Source: Channallabes apus
Lineage: Eukaryota; Chordata; Actinopteri; Siluriformes; Clariidae
Length of the DNA stretch: 64,000 bases
Assembly: GCA_030522415.1 (NCBI GenBank)
Contig: CM060107.1
Span: 3,708,847 to 3,772,846, forward strand
Reading direction: 5' to 3'
In this document: piece by piece, positions 1 to 11,099 of the stretch
Layout: every line of letters begins with the position of its first letter
How positions within the stretch are numbered: the stretch's first letter is position 1
Position numbers and translations under genes: made by a program
The notes under the pieces: generated by a model
The model's database searches: none
The model's input: the letters and a program-made list of their open reading frames with translations, nothing else
What the model was told of the DNA's origin: nothing

Positions 1-1498
1 AAACACAAAATGCAGTTTTTAAATCAGGGGTTTTATTATTTAGGGAGAAAAAAAATCCAAACCTACATGGCCCTGTGTGAAAAAGTAATTGCCCCCTGAA
101 CCTAATAACTTGTTGGGCCACCCTTAGCAGCAATAACTTCAATCAAGCGTTTGCGATAACTTGCAACGAGTCTTTTACAGCGCTCTGGAGGAATTTTGGC
201 CCACTCATCTTTGCAGAATTGTTGTAATTCAGCTTTATTTGAGGGTTTTCTAGCATGAACCGCCTTTTTAAGGTCATGCCACAACATCTCAATAGGATTC
301 AGTTCAAGACTTTGACTAGGCCACTCCAAAGTCTTAATTTTGTTTTTCTTCAGCCATTCAGAGGTGGATTTGCTGGTGTGTTTTGGGTCATTGTCCTGCT
401 GCAGCACGCAAGATCGCTTTAGCTTGAGTTGACGAACAGATGGCCGGACATTCTCCTTCAGGATTTTTTGGTAGACAGTAGAATTCATGGTTCCATCTAT
501 CACAGCAAGCCTTCCAGGTCCTGAAGCAGTAAAACAACCCCAGACCATCACACTACCACCACCATATTTTACTGTTGGTATGATGTTCTTTTTCTGAAAT
601 GCTGTGTTACGTTTACACGAGATGTAACGGGACACGCACCTTCCAAAAGTTAAACTTTTGTCTCATCAGTCCGCAAGGTATTTTCCCAACAGTCTTGGCA
701 ATCAATGAGATGTTTTTTTTAGCAAAATTGAGACGAGCCTTAATGTTCTTTTTGCTTAAAAGTCGTTTGCGCCTTGGAAATCTGCCATACAGGCCGCTTT
801 TGCCCAGTCTCTTTCTTATGGTGGAGTCGTGAACACTTAATTGAGGCAAGTGAGGCCTGCAGTTCTTTAGATGTTGTCCTGGGGTCTTTTGTGGCCTCTT
901 GGATGAGTTGTCTCTGCGCTCTTGGGGTAATTTTGGTCAGCTGGCCACTCCTGGGAAGGTTCATCACTGTTCCATGTTTTTGCCATTTGTGGATAATGGC
1001 TCTCACTGTGGTTCGCTGGAGTCCCAAAGCTTTAGAAATGGCTTTATAACCTTTACCAGACTGATAGATCTCAATTACTTTTGTTCTCATTTGTTCCTGA
1101 ATTTCTTTGGATCTTGGCATGATGTCTAGTTTTTGAGGTGCTTTTGGTCTACTTCTCTGTGTCAGGTAGCTCCTATTTAAGTGATTTCTTGATTGAAACA
1201 GGTGTGGCAATAATCAGGCCTGGGGGTGACTACAGAAATTTAACTCAGGTGTGATAAACCACGGTTACGTTATTTTTTAACAAGGGGGCAATCACTTTTT
1301 CACACAGGGCCATGTAGATTTGGAGTTTTTTTTCTCCCTTAATAACGTAAACCTTCATTTAAAAACTGCATTTTGTGTTCAATTAGGTTATCTTTGACTA
1401 ATAGTTAACGGTTTTTGATGAGCAGAAACCTTTAAGTGTGACAAACATGCAGAAGAATAAGAAATCAGGAAGGGGGCAAATAGTTTTTCACACCACTG
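1..1498 (-). mobile_element. Tc1-like transposon with IR/DR ends, left end cut by window edge
   Basis: The first ~110 bases and the reverse complement of about 1270-1383 are near-identical inverted repeats, each containing the same 'CATGGCCCTGTGTGAAAAAG' block. Beyond the inner repeat, the right end carries a second related motif ('AGGGGGCAAATAGTTTTTCA' near 1471-1490) in the same orientation as the inner one ('AAGGGGGCAATCACTTTTTC', near 1283). This is the IR/DR layout of Sleeping Beauty-type fish Tc1 elements. The right terminus reads CCACTG followed by the TA target at 1499-1500. The matching outer left terminus would lie before base 1. Confidence 0.93.
102..1120 (-). pseudogene. Tc1-like transposase, broken in three frames
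   Basis: A cut-and-paste transposase of the Tc1/mariner DDE family, read right to left. The start MPRSKEIQEQ near 1120 opens the paired-like helix-turn-helix DNA-binding region (residues about 1-110, including the G-L-Q-R-T-T-V-R-A-I-I-H-K-W recognition helix). The frame then shifts near 820-850 and again near 620-640. In the catalytic part the first Asp (T-D-E-T) is visible in the original frame, but a premature TAA follows shortly after it. The second Asp (QDNDPKHTS) and the third acid (NPIE) survive in the last open segment at 102-635, which ends ...GGPTSY. The expected S-P-D-L before NPIE has become S-L-E-L. It cannot encode a working enzyme. Intact family members run about 340 residues, which this span would match if the frame were continuous. 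Confidence 0.9.
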
Positions 1499-1502
1499 TA
1501 TA

Positions 1503-1506
<4 letters not shown>

Positions 1507-1543
<37 letters not shown>
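1507..1543. repeat. (TA)n microsatellite
   Basis: Pure TA dinucleotide run directly beside the Tc1 right end. Similar TA tracts flank most Tc1-type copies in this window, as expected for TA-targeting elements. Confidence 0.95.
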
Positions 1544-1548
<5 letters not shown>

Positions 1549-1549
<1 letters not shown>

Positions 1550-2610
1550 GTGCAAAACAGGTGGCAAACAAGTTCCCCTTATTTAATGATAAATGCAGAA
1601 GGTTGTCCTGTGCATTTCCCTCTCAAAATCAGAGTAAAATGGGTCGTTTCAGAAATTATTCAGAACAACAGCGTACTTTGATTCAAAAGTTGATTAGTGA
1701 TGGAAAAAACATACAAAGAATTGCAGAAAATGATTGGCTGCTCTGCTAAAATGATACCAAATGCTTCAAAATTGAGATCAAAAACAGAAAGGTTGGAAAA
1801 AAACGGAAAACTACCATTCAAATGGATCAAAGAATAAAATTGGCAAACACTCGGTTCCAGCAGCCAATGATCAGTTCCAGCATGTCAAAGAACACCTAAA
1901 GATACCTGTGAGTACTGTTACTATTAGCCGTCTTCTAATAGTCTATGTGAAGTCAAGCTATCAGCAAGAAGCCCCCGCAAAGTCCCATTGTAGGAAAAAA
2001 GACACGTGCTGAATTTGAGTACATCAGAATACTTAAAAAGGTCATGTTCCCTTATGCCGAAGAGGAAATGCCCTTGAAATGGGTGTTTCAAAAAGACAAC
2101 GACCTCAAACACACCAGTAAGCGGGCAGCATCTTGGTTCCAGACCAACAAGATTAACGTTAGGGAGTGACCAGCCCAATCCCCAGACCTTAATCCAATAG
2201 AAAACTTGTGGGCTGACATTAAAAATGCTGTTTCTGAGGCAAAACCAAGAAATGCAGAGGAGTTGTGGCGTGTAGTGCAATTGTCACAGACGTGAAGCAG
2301 ATCTCAGAAACCTGGTTATACAACTAAATATTAGTTCAAAGATGCACAAAAAAGATTAAACTTAAAGCATTTTTGTTTAAACTGTAAATTCATCACTTTA
2401 TAAGGATGAATGACACTGCTAATTTTTTGAACAGACTAATATTTGTTTTTCTTCACTTTCTGTAAACTAATAATAAATTTAGCACATTTTTCTTTCAGAA
2501 TTGAACGTGCAGGGAGTCCAATGCATTTATGACATTTAAATTAAACATTATATGGATATGGAGCTTTTACTCACTTTTATGAACACTGCTATTATTTTGA
2601 ACACAACTGT
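1549..2610 (+). mobile_element. Second-family Tc1-like element, copy 1, internally deleted
   Basis: Begins GCAAAACAGGTGGCAAACAA and carries the transposase N-terminus MGRFRNYSEQ (from 1639). The frame is lost at AEND/W-LLC, where relatives read on through an I-G-C-S-A-K motif. Compared with the copy at 62.3-63.6 kb, about 290 bp are missing at ~2011, taking out the first catalytic Asp region. The second Asp (KDNDLKHTS) and the NPIE motif remain, separated by a TGA in place of the Trp of the usual E-W-P-A-Q motif. The right end TTGAACACAACTGTA abuts a TA run. Non-functional. Confidence 0.88.
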
Positions 2611-2632
2611 ATATATATATATATATATATAT
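2611..2632. repeat. (TA)n microsatellite
   Basis: TA run at the right end of the Tc1-like copy. The same junction recurs at ~38.4 kb and ~63.6 kb. Confidence 0.9.
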
Positions 2633-3111
2633 AGTTTCTGTATAAATAACTGACAGTCGTCAATAATTAACACAATTACTTACTATTATAGGTTTCCTCC
2701 GTGTACATTTAAGCTTTTTTTCAACAGATCCTATCAGTGAAAGAAGTGATTTTGGTAAACATCTCACTGAAGTACTCCGTGATAAACAGTACAGGAGGCT
2801 TCATCTTAGTATTTGTCATAATCAAAGCTCCAGTAAATAAGGTCTGCAGGACATGCACAGCAAATAAGTTCAAAATTGCGAGGTTTACAAGAGCTGAAGT
2901 CAATAAAAAAAGTCTAATAGAACATTATAAATGTGTTGTAGTAGATTTATAATGGAACCAAACAATCACTTTTCATGAGTGAGAGTCAACAGAAAGGTTA
3001 AATATTTACATGACAGAAGTTTTTTCATTGTCCATCCAAATCTTAAGTGTTTATTTCCATAGTGTTCATGTTGAATTAAATGATATTCCTTTGAACATCC
3101 GAGATTCAAGG
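2633..3111. repeat. H2B 3' flanking block, triplicated in window
   Basis: Starts GTTTCTGTATAAATAACTGA. The same block, with small indels, lies at about 38427-39050 and 63618-64000, each time between a Tc1-like element and (where visible) an H2B gene. No coding potential beyond short chance frames. It is useful as a marker of the tandem histone unit. Confidence 0.85.
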
Positions 3112-3240
3112 TTATTTGTACACGTAGATGGCGTAGCTCTCCTTCCTGGTCTTTCTGCGCTTCTTGCCTCCTTTGCCGGAGGTCTTGGTCACGGCTCTCT
3201 TCGAGCCCTTTTTGGGGGCGGTCTTGGCTGGCTCAGGCAT
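3112..3240 (-). pseudogene. Truncated histone H2B (first 42 residues)
   Basis: Minus-strand reading from the ATG at 3238-3240 gives the H2B N-terminal tail ([13 protein letters not shown]...) through Y-A-I-Y-V-Y-K and then an immediate TAA at 3112-3114. Intact H2B at 39279-39653 is 124 residues, so the histone fold after the first turn of alpha-1 is missing. Alignment to the 39-kb copy shows a deletion of roughly 480 bp that also removed the 3' stem-loop. Two substitutions (K15R, A21S) separate it from the intact copy. The promoter upstream is preserved. Without a stem-loop or histone fold it is very likely a relic. A free basic tail peptide is possible in principle. Confidence 0.9.
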
Positions 3241-3430
3241 GGTGCTGCTGATTCTCGACGAGACTGAGAGAAGAATAAACAGCTCCGTCTCGCGGGCCCT
3301 CTATATACAGGCTACATTGTAATTAAGCACAAGCCAAGAACGAATTTTGATTGGTCCACATTTTCAAAATTCCTACCACCCCAGTCTTTTAATGTTACTC
3401 CTCCACCCTCCGCTTCGTGTCCCTTCCCGC
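3241..3430 (-). promoter_or_regulatory. H2B-type promoter of truncated gene
   Basis: Read on the minus strand there is a TATA box (TATATA, 3302-3307) about 60 bp upstream of the ATG and a CCAAT box (3350-3354) about 45 bp further up. Both sit in the same places in front of the intact H2B at 39.65 kb (39716-39721 and 39764-39768). Confidence 0.75.
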
Positions 3431-3450
3431 CGTTTCAGAGTCGCGGGTTA

Positions 3451-3458
<8 letters not shown>

Positions 3459-3496
<38 letters not shown>
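3459..3496. repeat. (TA)n microsatellite
   Basis: TA run between the H2B promoter and the H4 3' flank. The equivalent run in the 39-kb copy is 39897-39934. Confidence 0.95.
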
Positions 3497-3500
<4 letters not shown>

Positions 3501-3843
3501 AACAAAGATTTTTACAATAATTTCATCCAGAAAATAAGTGAATCACGTGTTCAAACTAACGTTTATTTACAAACTATATGTAAATAACGTACATATGTAC
3601 ATCTTTTAGAGTCTACATGTTTAACTAAATACTTGAAATTTGATTTTAAAAACGGTTTCCTGATTAAAACATCGTCTTCAGATTCGGTCCGAGAGATTGA
3701 CTTGAATTTCTATACCTAGTTTCCTCAATTGCCCGCAGATAGTATACAAGTGTCATGAAAGTTTTAAACGGTGTTTAATAAGCTTAAAATGCATTTTTAC
3801 ACACACAATTGGGAATAGGAGTTCTTTTGTTGGAGATGTGGGT

Positions 3844-3859
3844 GGCTCTTAAAAGAGCC
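3844..3859 (-). terminator. Histone mRNA 3' stem-loop of H4
   Basis: On the minus strand reads GGCTCTTTTAAGAGCC, a 6-bp stem with a 4-nt TTTA loop, 31 nt past the H4 stop codon. This is the SLBP/U7-dependent processing signal of replication-dependent histone mRNAs. Confidence 0.96.
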
Positions 3860-3890
3860 GTTGTGTTCGCGTCGTTAGCCGCTGGAGTGT

Positions 3891-4836
<946 letters not shown>

Positions 4837-5922
4837 ATGGCCAACGAAGAAGGTAAGGACAAAGCTGAAATGGATGATTTTACGGAAATTCAAGAGCATA
4901 GAGACTTGCTAAAAAAGGATGAATGTGAAGCAATTTTTCAACAAGAAAAAGAACTAGCTGAATTTCAACATGAAATGGCAGATGATGAAGAGTTAGCTCT
5001 ACCACGTCGTACAGAACGTCCCTACAAGCCTACTGTGAAAATGCAAGCATATCAAAGGGAGGAGTTAAATAAAAAGGAAAGACGTTTAATGAGCTTATAT
5101 GAACAATGGAAAATTCAAATCAGAAAAGCCCGAGAAACTTTAAAGAAAGACATTTCAGAGTCTGAACTGGTTACTGTGGCAGATGACGTTGAAGAAAGAA
5201 TGAATGACGTATTGAAATGTTATAATGAAATCAGAGAGGGAGTCACGCCATCCACTGAACTTAGAAGGAAAATTGATGCTTGTGTGACAAAGAACATTGT
5301 GAAAATAGTCTTAGAGCGCCTATCAGTGGAGATTTAAATGAAGAGGATGCACGGCACCAACTTCATCAGCTATTAACCCATGAATATGCACACTCAGTAT
5401 ATGGAACTGCCTCTCAGTCACGATTTAGTCAGCGTTCTGAATCGAGCATAGCTGCAAAAAGAGTGAAAGCAGCCGCTGAGCTTGCTGCGAAGGAAGCCGA
5501 ATACAGAGCAATGCAAGAGGAAGTAAAGCAAAAGGAAAAAAATAGAGTAATGGAAGAGCAGTATAAAAGGGATCTTGAAATACAGCATGCTCACTTAGAA
5601 CGTCTACAAGCTGAGAGAGACATGGATGCAGCTCGCGCTAGACTTCTCAAATCTATGAGAGAGAAATCAAACAGGAGCACGTGCCTCAGCTCACACAGCT
5701 AAACAACAAACAGTTCACTTTGAAAGACACATTGGCGCCCCCTACTGACGTTTCCAATTTGGCCCAAGCAATTCAGGAGAGCATAGCTGCCAAGAGACTT
5801 CCAATTCCAACTCCCTCAGTTTTTAGTGGTGACCCAATCTACTACATCGAATGGAGAGCTTCATTCCAGTCTCTTATTGACCAAAAGAATATTTCCTCTG
5901 CCGACAAGCTTTATTATTTAAA
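4837..5922 (+). pseudogene. BEL/Pao retrotransposon gag-like fragment, frameshifted and truncated
   Basis: Three overlapping open segments in different frames (4837-5337, about 5310-5702, about 5690-5922) together read like the 5' coding part of a BEL/Pao LTR retrotransposon. There is a Lys/Glu-rich coiled-coil-like stretch, an Ala/Glu/Arg-rich helix, then the motif F-S-G-D-P-I-Y-Y-I-E-W with downstream S-F-Q-S-L-I and D-K-L-Y-Y-L-K, which is the hallmark of the DUF1759 gag region. Frameshifts occur near 5310 and 5690. The similarity stops at about 5922, where an unrelated repeat (shared with 41.2 kb) begins. No zinc knuckle, protease, polymerase or LTR pair is visible here. The assignment rests on motif recognition. 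Confidence 0.75.
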
Positions 5923-6095
5923 GGGGACATACGGTGCTACATGCACTTTTTCAAGCTGTTTTGACTGAAATGTGTGTTAGGAGAGTGTGTACACAACCAC
6001 TCTACAATGATAAAGAGCCGCCCAGTGATTTTCTTTTAATTTAATAAAACAAGATGCCCCTTCTGAAATCCGGCCGATCTCAAAAGCCTGTCGGT
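5919..6095. repeat. Dispersed repeat shared with 41229-41402
   Basis: Starts AAAGGGGACATACG and ends GATCTCAAAAGCCT in both places, with few differences. It abuts the BEL/Pao fragment here and a SINE-like fragment at 41.2 kb. No coding potential. Confidence 0.8.
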
Positions 6096-6096
6096 G

Positions 6097-6350
6097 TGAC
6101 AACTCACTTTTGGGGGGTTGCCGAGAATGAAGAACACCATGCCGTCGATATGCTCCATTGTTGTGTGTTTGTTTGTGGCGCGTTTACGATGATGTCACGG
6201 CAGTAGAGGCGCCGCAACTACAACGACACGTGAATAATCCCGCCCACTCTAAAGCATTACTAACCTGCAGTGGAAGCGCAAACCGAGCCAAACTGAGCCG
6301 AACCGAAGTGAGCTGTACTGAACCGTGCTGTGCCGTGGAAAAGAGGCATA
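6097..6350 (-). mobile_element. TTA-targeting MITE, internally deleted copy
   Basis: Contains the family blocks AACTCACTTTTGGGGGG, GCCGAGAATGAAGAACACC and the right end GCCGTGGAAAAGAGGCAT found in complete copies at 34115-34688 and 36840-37404. About 300 bp of interior is missing at ~6120, and the left terminus is degraded. Confidence 0.8.
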
Positions 6351-6795
6351 TGTTTGACCAAACGCCTGTGCTATAGACATATGTTACTTCAATGAACATG
6401 AAGCATTGTAAAGATCCTGATGAAACAATGCTACGCGTGTATAATTTCCTAGGTTGAATACCCGGCATTTCCATGAGGCAGCACAGTAGTCCTGGTGGTC
6501 TAGTGGTTAAGAATCAGTGCTCTGACAGGGGAGACCTGAGTTTGATTCCCGCCTGGGGGAAGTTAAGTTTTGTGCAAGCAATGTTTATTCAGCGGCTGAT
6601 TTATGCCCTTATTTGTACAGTGTATTTTACTAGTTAAATTTATTTTCTTTAGTATTTCTTTTTATTAATAATTATTCCTTACGTATAAGCTTTTATTTTC
6701 TTTTTAAGGTCACTGGCGGTCATATAAGCATTTCATTGCATATCATACTGTGTATGACTGTGTATATGACAAATAAAATTTTTATTTGAATTAAA
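6350..6795 (+). repeat. tRNA-Glu-derived SINE with LINE-like tail
   Basis: The segment around 6495-6563 folds on the tRNA pattern: GGTCTAGTGGTTAAGAATC (A box), a CTC at the anticodon position and GAGTTTGATTCCCGCC (B box). It is closest to tRNA-Glu(CTC) but has acceptor and loop mismatches. It is followed by a tail ending ATGACAAATAAAATTTTTAT, shared with LINE 3' ends in this window. A diverged copy lies at 41787-42175. This is a SINE, not a functional tRNA gene. Confidence 0.75.
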
Positions 6796-6862
6796 TCACG
6801 TTTATTGTCACATCACGTTACTGGTACTGGTGTGCAAGCTACACAAGCAATAGTTGTGTACA
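6794..6862 (-). repeat. LINE 3'-tail fragment
   Basis: Reverse complement of the tail seen at 38482-38612 (CAAGCTACACAAGCAATAGT shared). Confidence 0.6.
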
Positions 6863-6874
6863 ACAATGTGGTAT

Positions 6875-7961
6875 GCAGTGGTGGTTCAACACTGAATTGC
6901 TCCCCGGGCGAGACTCCCTCCCGGCGCCCCAAACCAAACCCAGGTGTTTATGACAGCGAGGCCAGTGAGCCATTCCTGAGACATGGTTGACCTCAGGTAT
7001 GTCTTGATTAACTTTAGTTTGGAAAAGCTCCTCTCCGCTCCTCTAAATTTAATTAGATCTCATGTTGTATACACTCCTCAAAAAACAATAGAACCCTGCC
7101 CAAAAATAATAGTAAATGTAATGGATTTAATGGGAATTGTATTGGTTTTAATGGTAAGTATAACAATGTCTGCTGGTATATGATGGATTGATTCTATTGG
7201 TGGGTGGGATGGTAAATCCTATTGGAAAAGTGCCCAAAACACACTACAATAAGTCATTGTAATAGTTCACTGAAAACAGTTAATGGTTCATAATGGTATT
7301 TAATAGAAACCATTAGAATTTCTCTGCTGGTTTGTATATTAGGCTTTTATTGTGTGTTTTTTTTTTAGCAAGGTAAGCATAGCAAGCATCATAAGCAAGA
7401 AGTCTAACAAATCTAGGAGTTAACGTTATACCACTAATGAACATAATGACATGAATAACTTAATCATACAGAGAGAACATTGTTGCATACCTTTATCTTT
7501 TGCCCGTTTCTCCTCATCTTCTTTTCTTTTTTTCCTAAATTGGGCATCTGACAGCTTTGGCCTTTTTCTCTCCATCGCTGTGTTTACTTTATAATCGACG
7601 ATTCGACAATCAACAGATTTCCCCCAACGCTGTCACTCACGACCAGAAGTCAAGACTAAACCAATTCACCTCCACAGAATAATCGCTTTTATTATCTATT
7701 TTTATTAGCCATTTCACACAATTAAATAAATGAAAAAAAAGTGTGAATTATTGGTCTGTGATTATAATATTTTGAATGAAATGTGCGTTATTTGTAAGAA
7801 AGACCGATGACATAATTTAGACCCCCTCCTTGTCCGCTTCATTTTCCTCTCCCCTCTCCTCAGTTTCTGTGCGGCTCCTTCAGCAGCAGCCCCCCCACAT
7901 GTCATGAAAAAATACCGCCCCGGGTGGCTGCCCCGTTCGCCCATACCTAAAACCGACACTG
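6875..7961 (-). mobile_element. Possible hAT-type element remnant with one coding exon
   Basis: The left end CAGTGGTGGTTC and, on the opposite strand, the right end CAGTGTCGGTTTTAGG resemble weakly matched hAT-style termini. Between them a minus-strand segment at 7491-7575 starts ATG and reads MERKRPKLSDAQFRKKRKED, then meets AAAG|GTATGC, a good splice donor. Lys/Arg-rich starts of this kind are typical of ZMYM-type hAT transposases in fish. The flanking 8-mers do not match, so ends and family are uncertain. The remaining interior is AT-rich with no catalytic domain. Confidence 0.4.
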
Positions 7962-9007
7962 GACTTATAGGGGTGAACCAACTGTGGGAGGAAAGGAAGA
8001 GATCAATTGAACAAAAGTGAAGTTAATGTTTATTAGTAAACTGAAAAAAAAATCCTTTTTCCTTAAATCCTGAATTTACTTGATTTTAATGTGTACATCG
8101 GTCCCATATGATCAAAATGTGGCCAAATTACACAAATCTTACCTGCTAAACCAAAGTATTTAATTCATGTTAAACTTGTGTGAAGGAATCATGTTGACTT
8201 AACATAATCTTTATCATTTACTGTAATAGCAATTGATTGTGCAATTGTAATGAAATTTAATTATGTCATTATCATTGAAAAGTCTAACAGTTCCTTAGTG
8301 CTTACATTATTCAAATGTTTAATGTAATTTTAATTTTAAAAAATTCTGTGAAGGAAGGAAGCGACAAACGGGATAAAACGGAGATTTTTATTTTATATTT
8401 AATAAAAACCCTGTTTTACACCAGCAGCAACTTACAAATGAGGTGTCAATTTAAAAAAATATACAAACCATAAAACACCACAAATAAGTATTAATCATAG
8501 AAAAATTTTTTTACACCAACAGAAACGTTTTGTACTTTATGATTTTTAAATATGACCGTTAGATCCGGTTGGTCAGGAAACTCCTGAAGTCAGATGCAGA
8601 CACACTTTCAGTCACAAACTGCTGTGAAAAAATACAGAGATAGATATTCAATTAAAATTCATGATACTTAATGTAGCAAATGAACAATATTTATACTTTG
8701 ATCCTCTCGCTTCACAACTCAGAACCGAAACCAGAACCGAACCGCAGATTAAGCATGCGCATATAAGTGTCGGTATTTTAAGTGTGATTACAGTATATTT
8801 TACTAGTTAATTTCATTTTCTACCGTATTTCTGTTATTACAGTATATTTTACTTGTACAGTATATTTTAGTTAATTTTATTTTCTAACATATTTATTTTA
8901 TTAAGTGTGTCTATGCAATAGACCACTTATTACTATTCATCCCGAAACTTTGGACGCTCACACGCCGGAAAGCTTTGGTCCGACGGCCACGTATGATACA
9001 CCATACT
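7962..9007. other. AT-rich spacer, no gene seen
   Basis: Mostly AT-rich unique-looking sequence. 8905-9000 (GTCTATGCAATAGACC...) has a diverged relative at 20385-20460. A minus-strand stretch near 8550-8630 could be a terminal coding exon but has no recognisable product. Confidence 0.4.
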
Positions 9008-9640
9008 TGTTATGAATTTGTTGTTGTGTTTACTTTATTTTATTTTATTTGTTGTTATTTAATTTATTCTACCTTGTTCTATTCATTAGTAATGCATTAA
9101 GCATTAAGTTTGTTACATAAGCCATAAGCTTTATATTTCTTAGTCATGCATCATAAGTTGACAATCGTAGATTGGTCTGTGATGTCATTCTACTATTACA
9201 TGCATTTGTGTGACTGTGATATGATTGAGAGTTCAGTTTAGATACGGAAGGCTACGGAAACACAAGCTTTTGACCGTCAGCTAACGAGAGCTCCCGGTAA
9301 GCTAAGAATGTAAGATACAGCAACTAGGTTGTTGTAACCGTAAGCTCCCGTAAGTGGATATACACAGCAAGAGTGTTGTTATATTCGTAAGCTAACGTAA
9401 GCTGGGAATGTAAGATACAACAAGAGTGTTGTTATATACCCAAGCCAAAATTGTAATTTACAAGATACAGCAAATAGGTTGTTGTAAAAGTCAGAGATTT
9501 GCAAGATGCAGCAACTGGTGTCTGTAATCACAGTGGATTTACTCAAGACGACTGTATGAAGTGTTGATTCTTTGATGCTGACAAATAAACTACAAGAGAC
9601 AAAGAGATCATCGGACTTCAGTTCTTGTGAGAAAATTTAC
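9008..9640 (+). mobile_element. Possible solo LTR
   Basis: Begins TGTTATG, contains partially repeated AAGATACAGCAACTAGGTTG and AACAAGAGTGTTGTTATAT units, then an AATAAA at about 9583 followed by a short U5-like stretch (CTTCAGTTCTTGTGAG). This is the layout of a retroviral-type LTR. The 3' boundary is obscured by the adjoining SINE and no target duplication was found. Confidence 0.3.
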
Positions 9641-9830
9641 ATTTACATTTAGGCATTTGGCAGACGCTCTTATCCAGAGCGACTTACATTTTTTTTTATC
9701 TCATTACACATCTGAGCAGTTGAGGGCCTTGCTCAAGCGCCCAACAGAGGCAACTTGGTGGTTGTGGGGTTTGAACCTGGGATCTTCCGAACCGTAGTCC
9801 AACGCCTTAACCACTGAGCTACACCTGCCT
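9640..9830 (-). repeat. tRNA-derived SINE of the V-SINE type
   Basis: Read on the minus strand: GTGTAGCTCAGTGGTTAAGG (A box), CCCAGGTTCAAACC (B box), a conserved central CTTGAGCAAGGCCCTCAACT, then TAAGTCGCTCTGGATAAGAG and GCGTCTGCCAAATG and a short ATGTAA repeat tail. This order matches the V-SINE superfamily of fishes. A fragment of the same tail is at about 56888-56935. Confidence 0.85.
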
Positions 9831-10376
9831 ACCTAAATCTGCGTTTGTATCCACCACGCCCTCTACCGACTCTGACAAAAACTGCGGGACAAGAAACCCG
9901 GCAAAATTTTAGGCGAAAGAAGAAGAATAAGAATAAAAAACCCTTTTTCGATTTTCAAAATCACTTTTTTGGGAATTGCGGGAAAACGGTGCGTCGGATC
10001 GCTTGGGGAGCCGGGTTCCATAAGTTCACCCGATCGAGTCAGACGCGATGGTGTTGTAGATGCGGTCATATTTTTGATGACCGCATCTACAATGATCAAA
10101 ACAAGCTACGCGTCAAAACTGGTGAAAAAATATGACCGCATCTACAACACCATCGCGTCTGACTCGATTGGGAGAACTTATGGAATCCGGCTCCCCAAGC
10201 GATCCGACGCACCGTTTTCCCGCAATTCCCAAAAAAGTGATTTTCAAAATCGAAAAAGGGTTTTTTATTCTTATTCTTCTTCTTCCGCCTAAAATTTTGC
10301 CGGGTTTCTTGTCCCGCAGTTTTTGTCAGAGTCGGTAGAGGGCATGGTGGATCCAAACGCAGATTTAGGTAGGCAG
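9825..10376. repeat. 552-bp near-perfect palindrome (arms ~250 bp, 49-nt spacer)
   Basis: The left arm from CTGCCTACCTAAATCTGCG to about 10075 is mirrored by a right arm from about 10125 to 10376. The arms include CCCTCTACCGACTCTGACA, AACTGCGGGACAAGAAACCC and GATTTTCAAAATCAC. Only a few mismatches are visible, such as ACC/GAA changes near the inner part. The spacer again contains TGACCGCATCTACAA (10078-10092), which can pair with the left arm just before it. The outer ~50 bp of the right arm is the 3' end of the LTR at 10324-11073, so the palindrome looks like an inverted duplication of an LTR end plus its internal flank. Confidence 0.93.
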
Positions 10377-11073
10377 AGTGATTTACAGGCTGGGTGTGGG
10401 TTAAGCTCCGTGCTGTGGTGTGAGCAGGGAAGGTATTGCAAGAATGCGGAAGTGCAGAGCAGCAGCAGGAGCGCGCCTGAGGCGAGAGCCGGTGTGTGAC
10501 GTTTGCCTTGCAGGAGTGCGGAAGCGTGTAGAGCCGGCACGATGGAGGCGCAAGCCGGGATGTATACCAGTGTGACAGCAGTATTGCGGAGAGGCGCGAG
10601 CGTGCAGCGCCGGAAGAGAGAGCGCGCCCCGTGAGCTGGTTGAGGCGAGCAGCGTGAGCTCAAAGAGGAGCGCGGAGGAATCGTGGTCGTTGAGCAGGCG
10701 AGGGTCAAAGCCGGGTAGTAGAGGGTCAGTCCGTGATCCAAGCTCGTGGTCGATAGCAGGTAAGTGGTCGGCAACGTGAAATAGCAGCAGTCAGAATCCA
10801 AAGAGATGAGAGATAAAGACGTAGTCGCTGAGGCAAAAACAAGGTCGATATCATGAAAAGCTGTGATGAAAATAACGCTGGTAAATTGGGCTGGTAAGGC
10901 TAAACTGGCGATGTGGTGGTGTCATGGCGAGGTTTATATAGGCATGATGGGTGATCACTGATGGAGTACAGGTGTGTGGAGAATGAGGCGGTCAGATGAA
11001 AGAGATGGTTGGGAAAGTGGAACGGGAGTTCTCAGGTGATCATGGTGGGGCTGTGGCTTGACGTGTCATGACA
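10324..11073 (-). mobile_element. Gypsy-like LTR (candidate)
   Basis: On the minus strand it begins TGTCATGACACG and ends CCGACTCTGACA, giving 5-bp TGTCA/TGACA termini over ~750 bp. It contains a TATA-like CCTATATAAACC near its start and a long C/T-rich body typical of fish Ty3/gypsy LTRs. No partner LTR, primer-binding site or pol is visible. The 3' end runs into the palindrome. Confidence 0.55.
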
Positions 11074-11099
11074 GTTTTGAGAAAACCTACACGTATGTT

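Noticed and set aside
6495..6563. Functional tRNA-Glu gene
   Set aside because: The A and B boxes are good but the acceptor stem does not close, and a SINE tail follows; a sister copy exists at 41.9 kb.
9845..10338. Several open frames of 68-107 codons near 10 kb
   Set aside because: They arise from the two arms of the palindrome read in both directions and have no homology or codon bias suggestive of protein.
10289..10801. 170-codon minus-strand frame
   Set aside because: Lies in the C/T-rich body of the LTR; composition alone keeps it open.
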